Assembly (NCBI GenBank): GCA_945874155.1
Contig: CAMCFO010000014.1
Span: forward strand, 1 to 64,000
DNA length: 64,000 nt
Direction of reading: 5' to 3'
From: an uncultured Bacteroidales bacterium
GTDB lineage: Bacteria > Bacteroidota > Bacteroidia > Bacteroidales > UBA932
Position numbers and translations under genes: made by a program. Positions 1 through 9,345 of this stretch are shown in pieces; within the stretch, counting starts at the first letter, position 1; each line of letters opens with the position of its first letter. The notes below the pieces were generated by a model. It was not told the DNA's origin. It worked only from the letters and a program-made list of their open reading frames with translations, and searched no databases.

Positions 1-5
1 ACCGA

Positions 6-548
6 CTATTTGAGTGAGAAAGAAGTTCTTGATGTCCAGTGGATAGATTCCGGATACTGACAAAGAAGGGTATTATCAGTTTTCAGACATTCCTTCAGTG
101 CGGTTTTGTCCAGGGAAGCGGTCAGTTTGATGTAAGGAGGGAGCATCTGACGGCAGTTTTCGATAACAAGTTCGAAATCCTTCATCACTACATTAGGGTC
201 GGCTTCGAGGACTGCTCTTGTGGAGGAGGAGAGTTTGACACCGTTTACGTTGTAGGATTTCAGATTGAATCTTTCGATTAGGTAGCCGATACAGTTCACG
301 ATAGTTTCAGCCTTGGCTTTCCAATACTGTTTACTATTTGTGAAAAGGGAAATTCTTTGGTCGCATTCCGTTGCTTTTTCCTTGCTGTTGTCCACCTCTT
401 GTTTTATGAGAGAGAGGTGTTCGTTCAGGCATGCGAGGAGTTCTTCTTTTGTGTGGAATTTTGATGCGAGTTCTTCAAACTTGTCAGGGATGACTGCACC
501 TTTTTCATCGATGCAGTCTTCGAGGATTGTGTAAAAATCAGTTGCCAT
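6..548 (-). CDS. Gp157-like / coiled-coil phage-type protein (tentative)
   Basis: 180-aa ORF with central charged coiled-coil region and C-terminal part resembling siphovirus Gp157-type proteins; stop of one overlaps start of the ERF gene. Confidence 0.45.
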   Translation of the reverse strand: MATDFYTILEDCIDEKGAVIPDKFEELASKFHTKEELLACLNEHLSLIKQEVDNSKEKATECDQRISLFTNSKQYWKAKAETIVNCIGYLIERFNLKSYNVNGVKLSSSTRAVLEADPNVVMKDFELVIENCRQMLPPYIKLTASLDKTALKECLKTDNTLLCQYPESIHWTSRTSFSLK

Positions 549-1356
549 ATATCAATGCATAATTAGGTTGTCTTCCTTCTCTTAGAGCCTGTGCTTCCTC
601 AATGAGGCGTTCACGGAACTTCGGCTCATTTGTATTGTAGCGCAGAACGGCGAGTTCTGTGATGATTCTCTGGACTTCGTTGGCATGTGTAGGTGTACCT
701 GCCGCAAACATTGCGAGTTTCTTTACGGCTTGGGTATAGGGGTCATCCGGCATCGGTTGGGCAGGCTTTCTGGCAGGGGCCGGCGGAGTCTGCACGGTTT
801 GTTTACTGTATGCTTTCGCTATTTGAGTGTCGGTAGGATTCACCGGCTGGTTTTTTTGAGAAATTCCCGGAATGTTTGTCGGGTCCACTGCATCCGCTTC
901 GTCGCTCTTGTCATAAGTAGGGATATGGAAGAATTTCAGAAAGATATACCTTTCGGCGGTTGACAGGGCAGTAGTGATGCTTTTGTCGTAACCGTTCATT
1001 CCGTATGTTTTGAGTGTGAAAGTTCTTGTCTCCTCTCCAGAATCGGTGTCAAGCCAACTGTACTGGATAGTGAGGGTGCATAAGAGCTCTTTTTTGTCGA
1101 AACGCTGAACTTCGTTGTTGATTAGTTTGTAGACCGGGTATTCGAAACCTTCATGACATTCGTCAGCGATATCCATCAGGAGCATCAGATTGTATTTGTT
1201 CATCAGTTTCCTGACTTCATCCTGAATCATTGAGCCGGGGGTATAGGAATAGTCAGCTTTCCCGTTTGTGTTCTTTGCACTTGGCTCTGTGCGGATGAAG
1301 GACTTGACTTCCTTTTGTATCTGCATGAGTTTTGTCCAAATTGTTGTGTTTGCCAT
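538..1356 (-). CDS. ERF-family single-strand annealing recombinase
   Basis: 272 aa; N-terminal YSYTPGSMIQDEVRKLMNKYNL and GMNGYDKSITTALSTAERYIFLKFFHIPT typical of the ERF superfamily. Confidence 0.8.
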   Translation of the reverse strand: MANTTIWTKLMQIQKEVKSFIRTEPSAKNTNGKADYSYTPGSMIQDEVRKLMNKYNLMLLMDIADECHEGFEYPVYKLINNEVQRFDKKELLCTLTIQYSWLDTDSGEETRTFTLKTYGMNGYDKSITTALSTAERYIFLKFFHIPTYDKSDEADAVDPTNIPGISQKNQPVNPTDTQIAKAYSKQTVQTPPAPARKPAQPMPDDPYTQAVKKLAMFAAGTPTHANEVQRIITELAVLRYNTNEPKFRERLIEEAQALREGRQPNYALIYGN

Positions 1357-1387
1357 GATAAAATAAAATTTTATTGAGTTGTATTTT

Positions 1388-1465
1388 GCAGGAAGGCATC
1401 TTCCTGCTATACACCAGATAGTCGGAAATTAACGGCGGGGAAGGGGACCTGCCGGGAATTTCCGA
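1388..1465 (-). other. two-stem leader upstream of the ERF gene
   Basis: perfect hairpin GCAGGAAG-gcat-CTTCCTGC (1388-1407) and inverted repeat TCGGAAATT (1422-1430) / AATTTCCGA (1457-1465). Confidence 0.55.
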
Positions 1466-1500
1466 TATTGAGGGATTGTGAGATTATGGCAGAGGAAAGA

Positions 1501-1535
1501 AAAAGGGCACGTCACCAGTGGAGACGCGCCCTTTT
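1501..1535 (-). terminator. Rho-independent terminator after the Hc1-like gene
   Basis: AAAAGGGC ... GCCCTTTT stem, followed on minus strand by TTTTTCTTTC. Confidence 0.7.
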
Positions 1536-1556
1536 GAAAAGTGAGAAAAATTGAAC

Positions 1557-1733
1557 TTAATTTTTGTCGAGTTCGATAGAAAGTTTTCTGAATTCCTTCA
1601 GGTCCTTCATCAAGGAAACAGCTACTTTGCGTGCTCTTGCACCTGCTGTTTTGTTGCCTTTTTCTACCTGAGCTGTTGAGTCTTTCTGAAATGCTGTGAT
1701 TTCAGTGTTGATTTTTTCTAAGAGTGTTTTCAT
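1557..1733 (-). CDS. histone H1-like protein Hc1 family (58 aa)
   Basis: manual translation MKTLLEKINTEITAFQKDSTAQVEKGNKTAGARARKVAVSLMKDLKEFRKLSIELDKN*; matches the Bacteroidetes Hc1-like pattern; below the ORF-track cutoff. Confidence 0.8.
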   Translation of the reverse strand: MKTLLEKINTEITAFQKDSTAQVEKGNKTAGARARKVAVSLMKDLKEFRKLSIELDKN

Positions 1734-1754
1734 AATAAAATAATTATAAATTAG

Positions 1755-3008
1755 TTAGTTGTTGGTATCGAATTCTCCTTTGAGATGCAATGCATTATCC
1801 AGTACATTGATGCATTCATAGAGGTCGGCGTCGTCGTTTCCGTGTTCAAAGACGAGGTTGCGGAGTTTGCAGATCATTCTGTCACCTTTGCTTCTCATTT
1901 CCCAACTCTCTGCGATGACGTCGTGTCTTGTGGCTATTTCCTCATCCATTTCCACGCCCTGCATTTTTGCGCAGGTGATGAATGCAGGAATCAGGTCTCC
2001 GCAGAGGTATGAATAGATGTCGTTGCATTCAGGCGACATATTGGTTTTGTCGATGTTTCCAGCAACGAGGCTGTCGATGAGTTCATTCAGGATGCCTGTG
2101 TTCGGAGTCAGTTCAAATACTTTCTTCAGTTCATCTATGGTGTACTTGAAGATGATGTTTTTGAGCGCTTCCTTTTTGTATTCTTGAGGGTCAGTGAATG
2201 AGATGTAGTCTGGTACGTCTTCATCATCGATTTGTTTGAGTTCTTCTATGTTTGTCAGCCAATCCTTAACTGGATCAGAAGCGACATCTGATGTTGGATC
2301 AGTCTGACCTGACACGGCAAGCAGTTTGAGGTCATTTTCAGTATCCTCATTGTCGAATTGAGAGAGTTTCTCTTCGAGGGCTTCGTCTGATACGGAAGTA
2401 TTTTCTTCTTCGGTTGTCGTTGACATCGGTTCGGGGGTTTCTTCAAGCATGGCATCTTCGTCTGCTCTCAGGGTTTGTTCGTGAGTCAGTTCTCCCGGCA
2501 GTTCCTGCTGTTTAGACACGGCTATGAGATAGTCAGTACAGCTTGAGTCTTCTCCGGTAAGTTGTTCTATATTGGCTTCGGAGAGGAGGTTTTGGAAGGA
2601 GAATTTCTCAAGGACTTTTTTGAGTCGTTTGGATGCGTGTTTTGTTGTATATGCACCTCCTTTGGACCGGAAGAACTGGTAGAAGGCATGGTACGCTGTT
2701 GAGAGCAGAGAAAGGTCTTCCTCTGTCAGTTCTTCATCTGAAAGGCTGTTTATGCAGATGCGTCTGTTGACGAGGCAGTCGACATAATCATTGGCAGTGG
2801 TGTTCAGAAAGATTTCGTTTGTCCTTTTCCAGTTGTACGGGTTGAACAGTTGGTCGATAGTGAGTCCGAAGTCAAGGGCGGATTCGAGTCCTATTCGGAC
2901 GGTGGATACTCTTCTGGTCTTCGAGTCGAGTTCACGCAGGAATGCGTGGAAGGCCACAGCGAGTGCTGAGAGTTCTTTTTCTGAAAATATTCTTTTGTCA
3001 GGTTCCAT
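1755..3008 (-). CDS. hypothetical acidic protein in the recombination operon
   Basis: 417-aa ORF, co-directional with flanking genes. Confidence 0.8.
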   Translation of the reverse strand: MEPDKRIFSEKELSALAVAFHAFLRELDSKTRRVSTVRIGLESALDFGLTIDQLFNPYNWKRTNEIFLNTTANDYVDCLVNRRICINSLSDEELTEEDLSLLSTAYHAFYQFFRSKGGAYTTKHASKRLKKVLEKFSFQNLLSEANIEQLTGEDSSCTDYLIAVSKQQELPGELTHEQTLRADEDAMLEETPEPMSTTTEEENTSVSDEALEEKLSQFDNEDTENDLKLLAVSGQTDPTSDVASDPVKDWLTNIEELKQIDDEDVPDYISFTDPQEYKKEALKNIIFKYTIDELKKVFELTPNTGILNELIDSLVAGNIDKTNMSPECNDIYSYLCGDLIPAFITCAKMQGVEMDEEIATRHDVIAESWEMRSKGDRMICKLRNLVFEHGNDDADLYECINVLDNALHLKGEFDTNN

Positions 3009-3019
3009 ATGAGATTTTT

Positions 3020-3862
3020 TTATTTTGTTGACAATGCGAACTCTATTGCTTTGCGGTATTTGGCATCGATTTCCACTTCCTGGTAGGAGGAATCAGCTTT
3101 GAGCCAGATGAGGTTTGCGCTGTCCACTGTCAGGCCTATGTTTTCGAGTTGTATGCGATAGAGGTTCTGTTGGACGGTATATTTGCCGACATCATTTGCG
3201 AGGATGAAGTTAAGTGGTGGTTGGAGGTGGTCACCGAATGATTTGAACAGGTCTTCATTGGTTTTGTAGTCTTTCAGCAGGAAATGGCCGGTTACCTTGT
3301 CGAACAGGAGGAGGTCAAAGGTTCCTGCATATCCGAGGAGTGGGTTGACTATTCTTGTTTCCTTGTTCACCACGATATATCGTTCAGTATCGAGGTCGTT
3401 CCACCAGCGGGCTACGGCGATTTCCTTTGGGGATTCAGCCATGAGTCCCTGTTCGGTGATTCGTTTGCGGTACTGTCCGGTTATGTTTTCGGTATTGCCA
3501 GTCCACCAGTCGCAGCATGCTTCTCCGAATTCGTGAACTTGTGTGCCTGCTGTTGCGGCGGTGTTTTTCAGTTCGTCCCATATTTGGAGGATTTCTTCAG
3601 GGGTTTTGCCGTAGAGTTTATGCTTCGGGTTTTTGGAGCATTTCAAGGCAAGTCCTTCGGAATCGAAGGGAGCGAATTTGGACACCACTGCGGAAACGCT
3701 TGGCAGTTCTATTCCGTAGAAGAAATACTTATGTGTTTCCGCTTCGAACACGAGTCCTTGAGCGGCATCAATCAGGCTTTGTCTTGCCTTGGATACTTTT
3801 TCAAGGAATTCCCGGTTTGATTCGGATGAATTCGGTGAGCAATGTTTGTCAAGAAAGTACAT
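3020..3862 (-). CDS. PD-(D/E)XK-superfamily (RecB/exonuclease-like) nuclease
   Basis: GTQVHEFGEACCDWW ... NPLLGYAGTFDLLLFDKVTGHFLLKDYKTN: E, GxxD and DYKT motifs of the PD-(D/E)XK nuclease fold. Confidence 0.7.
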   Translation of the reverse strand: MYFLDKHCSPNSSESNREFLEKVSKARQSLIDAAQGLVFEAETHKYFFYGIELPSVSAVVSKFAPFDSEGLALKCSKNPKHKLYGKTPEEILQIWDELKNTAATAGTQVHEFGEACCDWWTGNTENITGQYRKRITEQGLMAESPKEIAVARWWNDLDTERYIVVNKETRIVNPLLGYAGTFDLLLFDKVTGHFLLKDYKTNEDLFKSFGDHLQPPLNFILANDVGKYTVQQNLYRIQLENIGLTVDSANLIWLKADSSYQEVEIDAKYRKAIEFALSTK

Positions 3863-3912
3863 TATCTTTTTTTTATTTCCGGCCCCTCTGGGGAGGAGCC
3901 GGTATTTATGGT

Positions 3913-4668
3913 TTAAGCTTCGGGCAGGTCGTCCACATCATAAGGCTGCTGTGCCGCCGGCTGTACTGCCTGTGGAGGCATCTGGGGCATTGTCTGTGGA
4001 CCTGGCTGATAGTAAGGAGGTGGCGTTTGTGGCTGGTATCCCTGAGGAGCCGGAGGCGTCGCAGCTCTTTGTGCGGCGGGTTTCTGTACCGGAGCCGGCT
4101 GCTGGTAGGCAGGGGCAGGATTGTATCCTTGTGGAGGCATTTGCTGAGGCATCTGTGCCGGATAACCCGGATACTGATAAGCCTGTTGCTGCGGATAAGG
4201 ATAGGCCGGCTGCTGATATCCCTGAGGAGGTACAGCCTGATAAGGTGCAGTTCCCGGCATGTAGGCAGGAGTTTGAGCCGGAGCCTGTTCAATCTGGAAG
4301 ACATAAGCGTCGACTGAGAGGGAAGACCTCTGTTGCCCTGTCTTGTCCTTGAAGGATTCAAATGAGAGCGCACCGACGATTTTGACTACCATGCCGGGGG
4401 TTACCTGACGGAGAAGTGCTTCCGAAATCAGTTTGTTTGTTCTGACATTTACCGGAACGTAGGTAGTTTTGATTCTCGGAAGGCCTCTCTCATCAACGCC
4501 GTTGTTTTCTTCTACTTTGAGGTTGAAGTGAATTGCGCCTCCGCCGTTAGGGAACGGAAAGAATTTGATTTCGTCACCGTCCTTCATTGATTTTGGGTTC
4601 ACAATACCCTTGCCTTCCCATACATTGATTTTTTCTCTCTTCGGAGTGGATGGATTATAGTTGCTCAT
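3913..4668 (-). CDS. SSB-like OB-fold protein with Pro/Gln-rich linker and acidic tail
   Basis: TTYVPVNVRTNKLISEALLRQVTPGMVVKIVGALSFESFKDKTGQQRSSLSVDAYVFQI resembles an OB-fold; long Q/P/Y linker; C-terminus DVDDLPEA. Confidence 0.65.
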   Translation of the reverse strand: MSNYNPSTPKREKINVWEGKGIVNPKSMKDGDEIKFFPFPNGGGAIHFNLKVEENNGVDERGLPRIKTTYVPVNVRTNKLISEALLRQVTPGMVVKIVGALSFESFKDKTGQQRSSLSVDAYVFQIEQAPAQTPAYMPGTAPYQAVPPQGYQQPAYPYPQQQAYQYPGYPAQMPQQMPPQGYNPAPAYQQPAPVQKPAAQRAATPPAPQGYQPQTPPPYYQPGPQTMPQMPPQAVQPAAQQPYDVDDLPEA

Positions 4669-4703
4669 AATTTAAAGAATTGAAATTTTATCTTTTTTGT
4701 TTT

Positions 4704-4780
4704 CAGGATGCACTGCATCCTGTTATTGGCATGAGAGACGGACGGAGACGAAGCCCCGTGTTCGGCTCCGGTGCGTCAAT
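4704..4780 (-). other. two-stem leader upstream of the SSB-like gene
   Basis: CAGGATGCAcTGCATCCTG (4704-4722) plus GAAGCCCCG ... CGGGGTTTC arms upstream; TATATTTG -7-like box just beyond on the minus strand. Confidence 0.5.
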
Positions 4781-4925
4781 GCGGGGTTTCACAATTGCAA
4801 ATATACTGAAAATACTTTATAAAAAAGCATTTATACGGGGTAAATCTTTGTATTTATATGTAATTTATGTGATAAAAAGAAAATTTCGTTTTATCTTTGT
4901 CGTTGTTGAATAATTTTTTTGAATT

Positions 4926-5501
4926 ATGGGTAGAAAATTTTTTACCGGAATCGCTTTTTCTGCGATTGTATTTTTTTTGTTTTCCTGTGAAATTGCGTTC
5001 GCCCAGAAGGTGGCTATAGGAACGAACCTCGGAGATTGGGCTTCGCTTGGAACTGGAAATCTTTCTGTAAGTGTGGCTGTAGCGAGAAATGTCACTGTAG
5101 GAATTACGGGAATGTACAACCCGTGGAACTACGCAGAAGGTAAACCTGAGGAGTTCCGTCTCAAGAACAGAGGCGGTTCTTTAGAAGTGAGGTATTGGCC
5201 TTGGCACGTCTATTCCGGATGGTGGGTAAAGGCATTCGGACGGGTTACGGAATATAACATTGCTGGGGTTCTTCCGGATCATCAGGCTGAACAGGGGCTT
5301 GCCGCCGGCGGCGGACTTGGAGTGGGGTATTCCCTTATGTTGGGTGATCATTTCAATGTTGATTTCGGCTTGAGTGGCTGGGGAGGTTCCAAGAATTATA
5401 CACGCTTTGATTGTCCAAAATGCGGTTATCCTCTTGAAAAAGGGAAAAAGGGCTTTATTGGACCGGACCAGTTGACCGTCGCATTTTATGTTCTGTTTTG
5501 A
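4926..5501 (+). CDS. DUF3575-family outer-membrane protein (fimbrial locus)
   Basis: signal peptide; LEVRYWPWHVYSGWWVKAFG; C-terminal CPKCG; paralogous to 20742-21410. Confidence 0.75.
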   Translation: MGRKFFTGIAFSAIVFFLFSCEIAFAQKVAIGTNLGDWASLGTGNLSVSVAVARNVTVGITGMYNPWNYAEGKPEEFRLKNRGGSLEVRYWPWHVYSGWWVKAFGRVTEYNIAGVLPDHQAEQGLAAGGGLGVGYSLMLGDHFNVDFGLSGWGGSKNYTRFDCPKCGYPLEKGKKGFIGPDQLTVAFYVLF

Positions 5502-5509
5502 TTTCTGTT

Positions 5510-7486
5510 ATGCGCAATAAGAATCTTTACTTTTTCTTGGCGGGTTTATCGTTGGCCCTGTTGATTGCAGGGTGTTCTACCACCGCAAAACTCCGTAAAC
5601 TCCGCGCCGGGGACATCAAGGCGGAATTGGCTCTTCCCGGACTTACCAAAACGAATGAGTTTAAGCCTGACCTTGAGGTGGAGGATACGGATACCATAAA
5701 GGTGAATATGGACGGACACGAAATGGTTCTGATGAAAGCCATCCGTGATGAAGAGACAGGAGAAATGGTCGCTCATCAGGAACTCAAAGCCGCAACCGTT
5801 ACGGCCCGTTTCCGCAATGTGCCGGAGAGACGGGGGAAAGTGGATATTGAATTCCAGATACGTGTCCCTAAAGAATTGGCTGATTCCCGTTGGCAGTTGC
5901 GTTTCTATCCTGAACTCAAGTATATGGACAAGTCTGAGGATCTGCTTCCGGTGTATGTGACCGGACCTGAATACAGAAGGGAACAACTCAAGGGACACCA
6001 GATGTATCAGAAGTTCTTGAACAGCATAATCAGTGACAGCACTCGTTTCATCAATATGGGACAGTTGGAGATATTCATTTCCAGGAATTTTCCAAAACTC
6101 TACGCTTATAAGGATTCCGATGAATACGTCAGTGAGGATGAGTTTTATTCGGATTTCGGAGTAAGTGAGAGGGAGGCTATTGAGCATTATACCGACCATG
6201 CTGCCATAAGGAGGAACAACAGGAAAAAGGCTAACCGGGATAAGATGTTCCGGAAATATGTCAAGAATCCTATTGTGGATTCCGGTATTCGTTTGGACAC
6301 GGTTTTTACGGACAGAGGGGAGTTTGTGTATAATTACATCCAGACGGTTGAAGCGATAAAGGGTTTGAAGAAGGTGGATGTTGTTATGAGTGGTGATATC
6401 TATGAGGGTACCGACCGTGTGTTCCGTATGCCTGAATCCGAGCCGGTGTCTTTCTATATATCTTCCGTATCTACGCTGACTGACAACTCAGTACATTACA
6501 AGACTCAGGTGATTGAGCGTAAGGCGGAAGCCAACATGTCTGCGTTCATTGATTTTGAAGTCGGACGTAGCGATGTGGTCACTGCGTTTAGGGACAATCG
6601 GAGGGAGATAGCCCGTATTGACAGGACTCTCCGTTCACTGTTGGAAAATGAAGTGTTTGACCTTGATTCCATAATGGTGACGGCGTATGCTTCTCCTGAA
6701 GGAAATGTAGCGATGAACAATGCCCTTTGCAGTAGGCGTGCCGCATCGGTGTGCAGTTTTTTTCGTTCTCATCTTTCAGAGTTCAGGGACTCTATCAGAA
6801 GGGAAGGAGGATTTACGGTGGGACTTGACGGAACGACAAAAAAGAATAAGGTTTCGTTTCCCAACATAAGGTTTACTCCAAGAACAGGTGGAGAGAATTG
6901 GAACAAGTTCGATGCCTTGGTTTATACGGATGAGAAAATAACTGAGGTTCAGAAATCTTTCTACCGCAAGCAGGCCAGTATCACATCTTTGGATGAGAGG
7001 GAGGCTCAATTGCGTTCCGATGGACGATTCTATCGTTATTGTAAGGAGAATATCTATCCACGTTTGAGAATGGTTCGTTTTGACTTCCATCTTCACAGAA
7101 GAGGAATGATAAAGGACACCGTACACACCACGGTCGTTGATACAGCTTATATGGATGCGGTGCAGTGCATACGCGACAGGGAGTATGAAAGGGCTTTGTC
7201 CGTTTTGCGTCCTTATAATGATTACAATGCGGCTGTTGCCCACATTGCGCTTTTCCATAACGAGTCGGCCCTTATGATATTGGAAAGGCTTCCGAAGAAC
7301 GCGAAGGTCAATTATATGTTGGCAATCGTCTATTCCCGTATGGGAAAGATAAAAAATGCGGTCCAGTGTTATATGGATGCCTGTGCGGAGGATCACGCAT
7401 TTGTGAACAGGGGTAATCTTGATCCGGAGATTTCCACTTTGATAAAAACTTATGGTTTGAATAAGGAGCCGGACCTTGAATACTAA
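5510..7486 (+). CDS. lipoprotein with OmpA-like C-terminal region (fimbrial locus)
   Basis: lipobox LLIAGCS; VTAYASPEGN OmpA-like motif; TPR-like tail; paralogue at 21416-23434; ATG at 5510 preferred over TTG 5498. Confidence 0.75.
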   Translation: MRNKNLYFFLAGLSLALLIAGCSTTAKLRKLRAGDIKAELALPGLTKTNEFKPDLEVEDTDTIKVNMDGHEMVLMKAIRDEETGEMVAHQELKAATVTARFRNVPERRGKVDIEFQIRVPKELADSRWQLRFYPELKYMDKSEDLLPVYVTGPEYRREQLKGHQMYQKFLNSIISDSTRFINMGQLEIFISRNFPKLYAYKDSDEYVSEDEFYSDFGVSEREAIEHYTDHAAIRRNNRKKANRDKMFRKYVKNPIVDSGIRLDTVFTDRGEFVYNYIQTVEAIKGLKKVDVVMSGDIYEGTDRVFRMPESEPVSFYISSVSTLTDNSVHYKTQVIERKAEANMSAFIDFEVGRSDVVTAFRDNRREIARIDRTLRSLLENEVFDLDSIMVTAYASPEGNVAMNNALCSRRAASVCSFFRSHLSEFRDSIRREGGFTVGLDGTTKKNKVSFPNIRFTPRTGGENWNKFDALVYTDEKITEVQKSFYRKQASITSLDEREAQLRSDGRFYRYCKENIYPRLRMVRFDFHLHRRGMIKDTVHTTVVDTAYMDAVQCIRDREYERALSVLRPYNDYNAAVAHIALFHNESALMILERLPKNAKVNYMLAIVYSRMGKIKNAVQCYMDACAEDHAFVNRGNLDPEISTLIKTYGLNKEPDLEY

Positions 7487-7505
7487 ATTTTGAAATTCTG
7501 TTATT

Positions 7506-8528
7506 ATGAAAAAATATCTTTTCTTATCATTGTCCTTTTATTTGTGTCTTGTCGGTTGCAGGAAAGAGCATTCAGTCATTGAGAATGACTCAACAGTCAA
7601 TGTGGAAGTGAACTTGTTCACCGAGGCGACGAAAGCCGGGATGGAGTACGATTTGTATACTTTCCCGTTGAACTATACGCCGGCCCTTTCTCCCGACCTT
7701 CTGGAAAGTTGTAGGTTGTATGTTTTTGACCTTGCCGGCAAACCGGTAATTTCTCTTGATGCTACGTCAGGACGATGTGTCCTTTCCCTTGAAAAGGGAG
7801 AGTATGAATTCATCGCGGTTGCCAATGCGGGAGAGCTGCAGGACGTTTCTTCTCCGGAGGCTCTGTTGTCGGGAAAGTTCCGCATCAGTGAGGATTCCGG
7901 TTCAGTGCCGATGGTCGGAAGACAATCACAGGCGGTGGATGATTTCACGAAGGTGAATATCGAACTGAAGCGTTCTGTTGCTTCCATTTCCGTTTCCGTA
8001 GCATTTTCACCGAAGAAAACCGAATACACTTCTTTCAGAATTGAGAGTCTTGGCTTTATCAATGTCCCTGCTGAACTTGATATTGATGCTGTGTTCAATG
8101 GAAACGGTTCGGTGGCCGGAGAGTGGTTCAATAAAGGCAGTGATGTAAATCCGACTTCACCTTATGTGCTTTCCGTTAATCAGGAGATTCCGGCGGGGAG
8201 TTCTTTGATGTTGACTTCCGGTAAGGTTTCTTCTTCCTTCCTTCTGTTTCCGAACTATTGTACTGAGGACAGTTATGATGAAGCATGGACACCGAGGAAA
8301 ACAAGGTTCTTTATCAAAGGAGTCATATCTTCTGATGATACCGAACATATTTATTATCCTTTGGATATTCCTGTACTTAAACCGGGAAGCCAATATAATT
8401 TGTCGGTAACCGTTACCGGCAAAGGTGTGTCCGATCCGGATGCCGAATGGAAACCTTGGGTTGATGAAAATGGGGAAGGAGGAGACTCCAATTGGGGAGA
8501 AGGCGGAGATGTGGATTTTGAATTGTAA
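7506..8528 (+). CDS. fimbrillin (FimA/Mfa1-like) lipoprotein
   Basis: lipobox LVGC; YEFIAVANA and RSVASISV fimbrillin hallmarks; C-terminal VTVNPW-like strand. Confidence 0.7.
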   Translation: MKKYLFLSLSFYLCLVGCRKEHSVIENDSTVNVEVNLFTEATKAGMEYDLYTFPLNYTPALSPDLLESCRLYVFDLAGKPVISLDATSGRCVLSLEKGEYEFIAVANAGELQDVSSPEALLSGKFRISEDSGSVPMVGRQSQAVDDFTKVNIELKRSVASISVSVAFSPKKTEYTSFRIESLGFINVPAELDIDAVFNGNGSVAGEWFNKGSDVNPTSPYVLSVNQEIPAGSSLMLTSGKVSSSFLLFPNYCTEDSYDEAWTPRKTRFFIKGVISSDDTEHIYYPLDIPVLKPGSQYNLSVTVTGKGVSDPDAEWKPWVDENGEGGDSNWGEGGDVDFEL

Positions 8529-8540
8529 TACTTTTAAGTT

Positions 8541-9335
8541 ATGAGAAGAATAATTTATTGCTGGACCGTAATGGCCGTTTTGTCGGTTTTGTTTCTGTGT
8601 TCTTGTTCTGTGTATGAGAACAGGGCAGAGTGTCCTGCGTGGATAATGCTTGATTTCTCAAGATGCCCGTCACCGGATATGCAGGTGTCTGTGAAACTGT
8701 CCGATGCTGTGGACAAGTCCTATTCTGAAATCCTTTCCCTTGCGGAACAGGGAAATACTAAAGCCTATGAGGTAAATCGAGGAGAAATCACCTATGTTGT
8801 TGGCGTGGGGTTGGATTACGACAATATTGAAGGAAGCGTTTATACGATCCCTGAGGGGGATGAAATGGCATTCTGGTATGCATCCTTGCGTAAACCGATA
8901 TTGACTGAAGATGTTATGCAGGAAATTGTACCGTTTGATAAGCAGTATTGCAATCTTCTTGTTTCCACGATTGAGGATATGTCTTCTCTTTACGGGAATG
9001 TTGAGTTCTCCGTATCCAGCACGACTGGAGGAGTGGATTACATCAGTTTGGAACCGGTGGCCGGGACCTTTTCAGTCCGGAAGTATATTTCAAAGGACGG
9101 AAAGATGTCGGTTTGTCTGCCTCGTCAGGGATTCGGAGATTTGAAACTTTCTCTTATTATGGATGGAGTGGTTCTCCGAGAATATGATTTGTCGGCACTA
9201 CTTGATGAGAAGGGATATGACTGGAAAGCGGTGAGTCTTGCCGATGCCACAGTAAGGATTTCCGTATCTTCTCTTGATTGTACTGTATCCATTGGTGATT
9301 GGGAAGACGGAGGCAACATAGAGGGAGACCGTTAG
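8541..9335 (+). CDS. FimB/Mfa2-like fimbrial anchor lipoprotein
   Basis: CSCSVYENRAECPAWIMLDFS typical FimB/Mfa2 N-terminus; last gene of fimbrial operon. Confidence 0.7.
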   Translation: MRRIIYCWTVMAVLSVLFLCSCSVYENRAECPAWIMLDFSRCPSPDMQVSVKLSDAVDKSYSEILSLAEQGNTKAYEVNRGEITYVVGVGLDYDNIEGSVYTIPEGDEMAFWYASLRKPILTEDVMQEIVPFDKQYCNLLVSTIEDMSSLYGNVEFSVSSTTGGVDYISLEPVAGTFSVRKYISKDGKMSVCLPRQGFGDLKLSLIMDGVVLREYDLSALLDEKGYDWKAVSLADATVRISVSSLDCTVSIGDWEDGGNIEGDR

Positions 9336-9345
9336 GAATCCCTCT

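Noticed and set aside
4084-4300. Low-complexity repeats in the SSB-like gene as a tandem repeat/mobile feature
   Set aside because: Explained by the Gln/Pro/Tyr/Ala-rich linker coding sequence.
3284-4352. Long plus-strand ORFs (3284-3820, 3517-4317, 3789-4352) opposite the nuclease and SSB-like genes
   Set aside because: They are antisense shadows of well-supported minus-strand genes; Arg/Leu-rich or Pro-rich composition reflects the complementary repeat-rich SSB linker.
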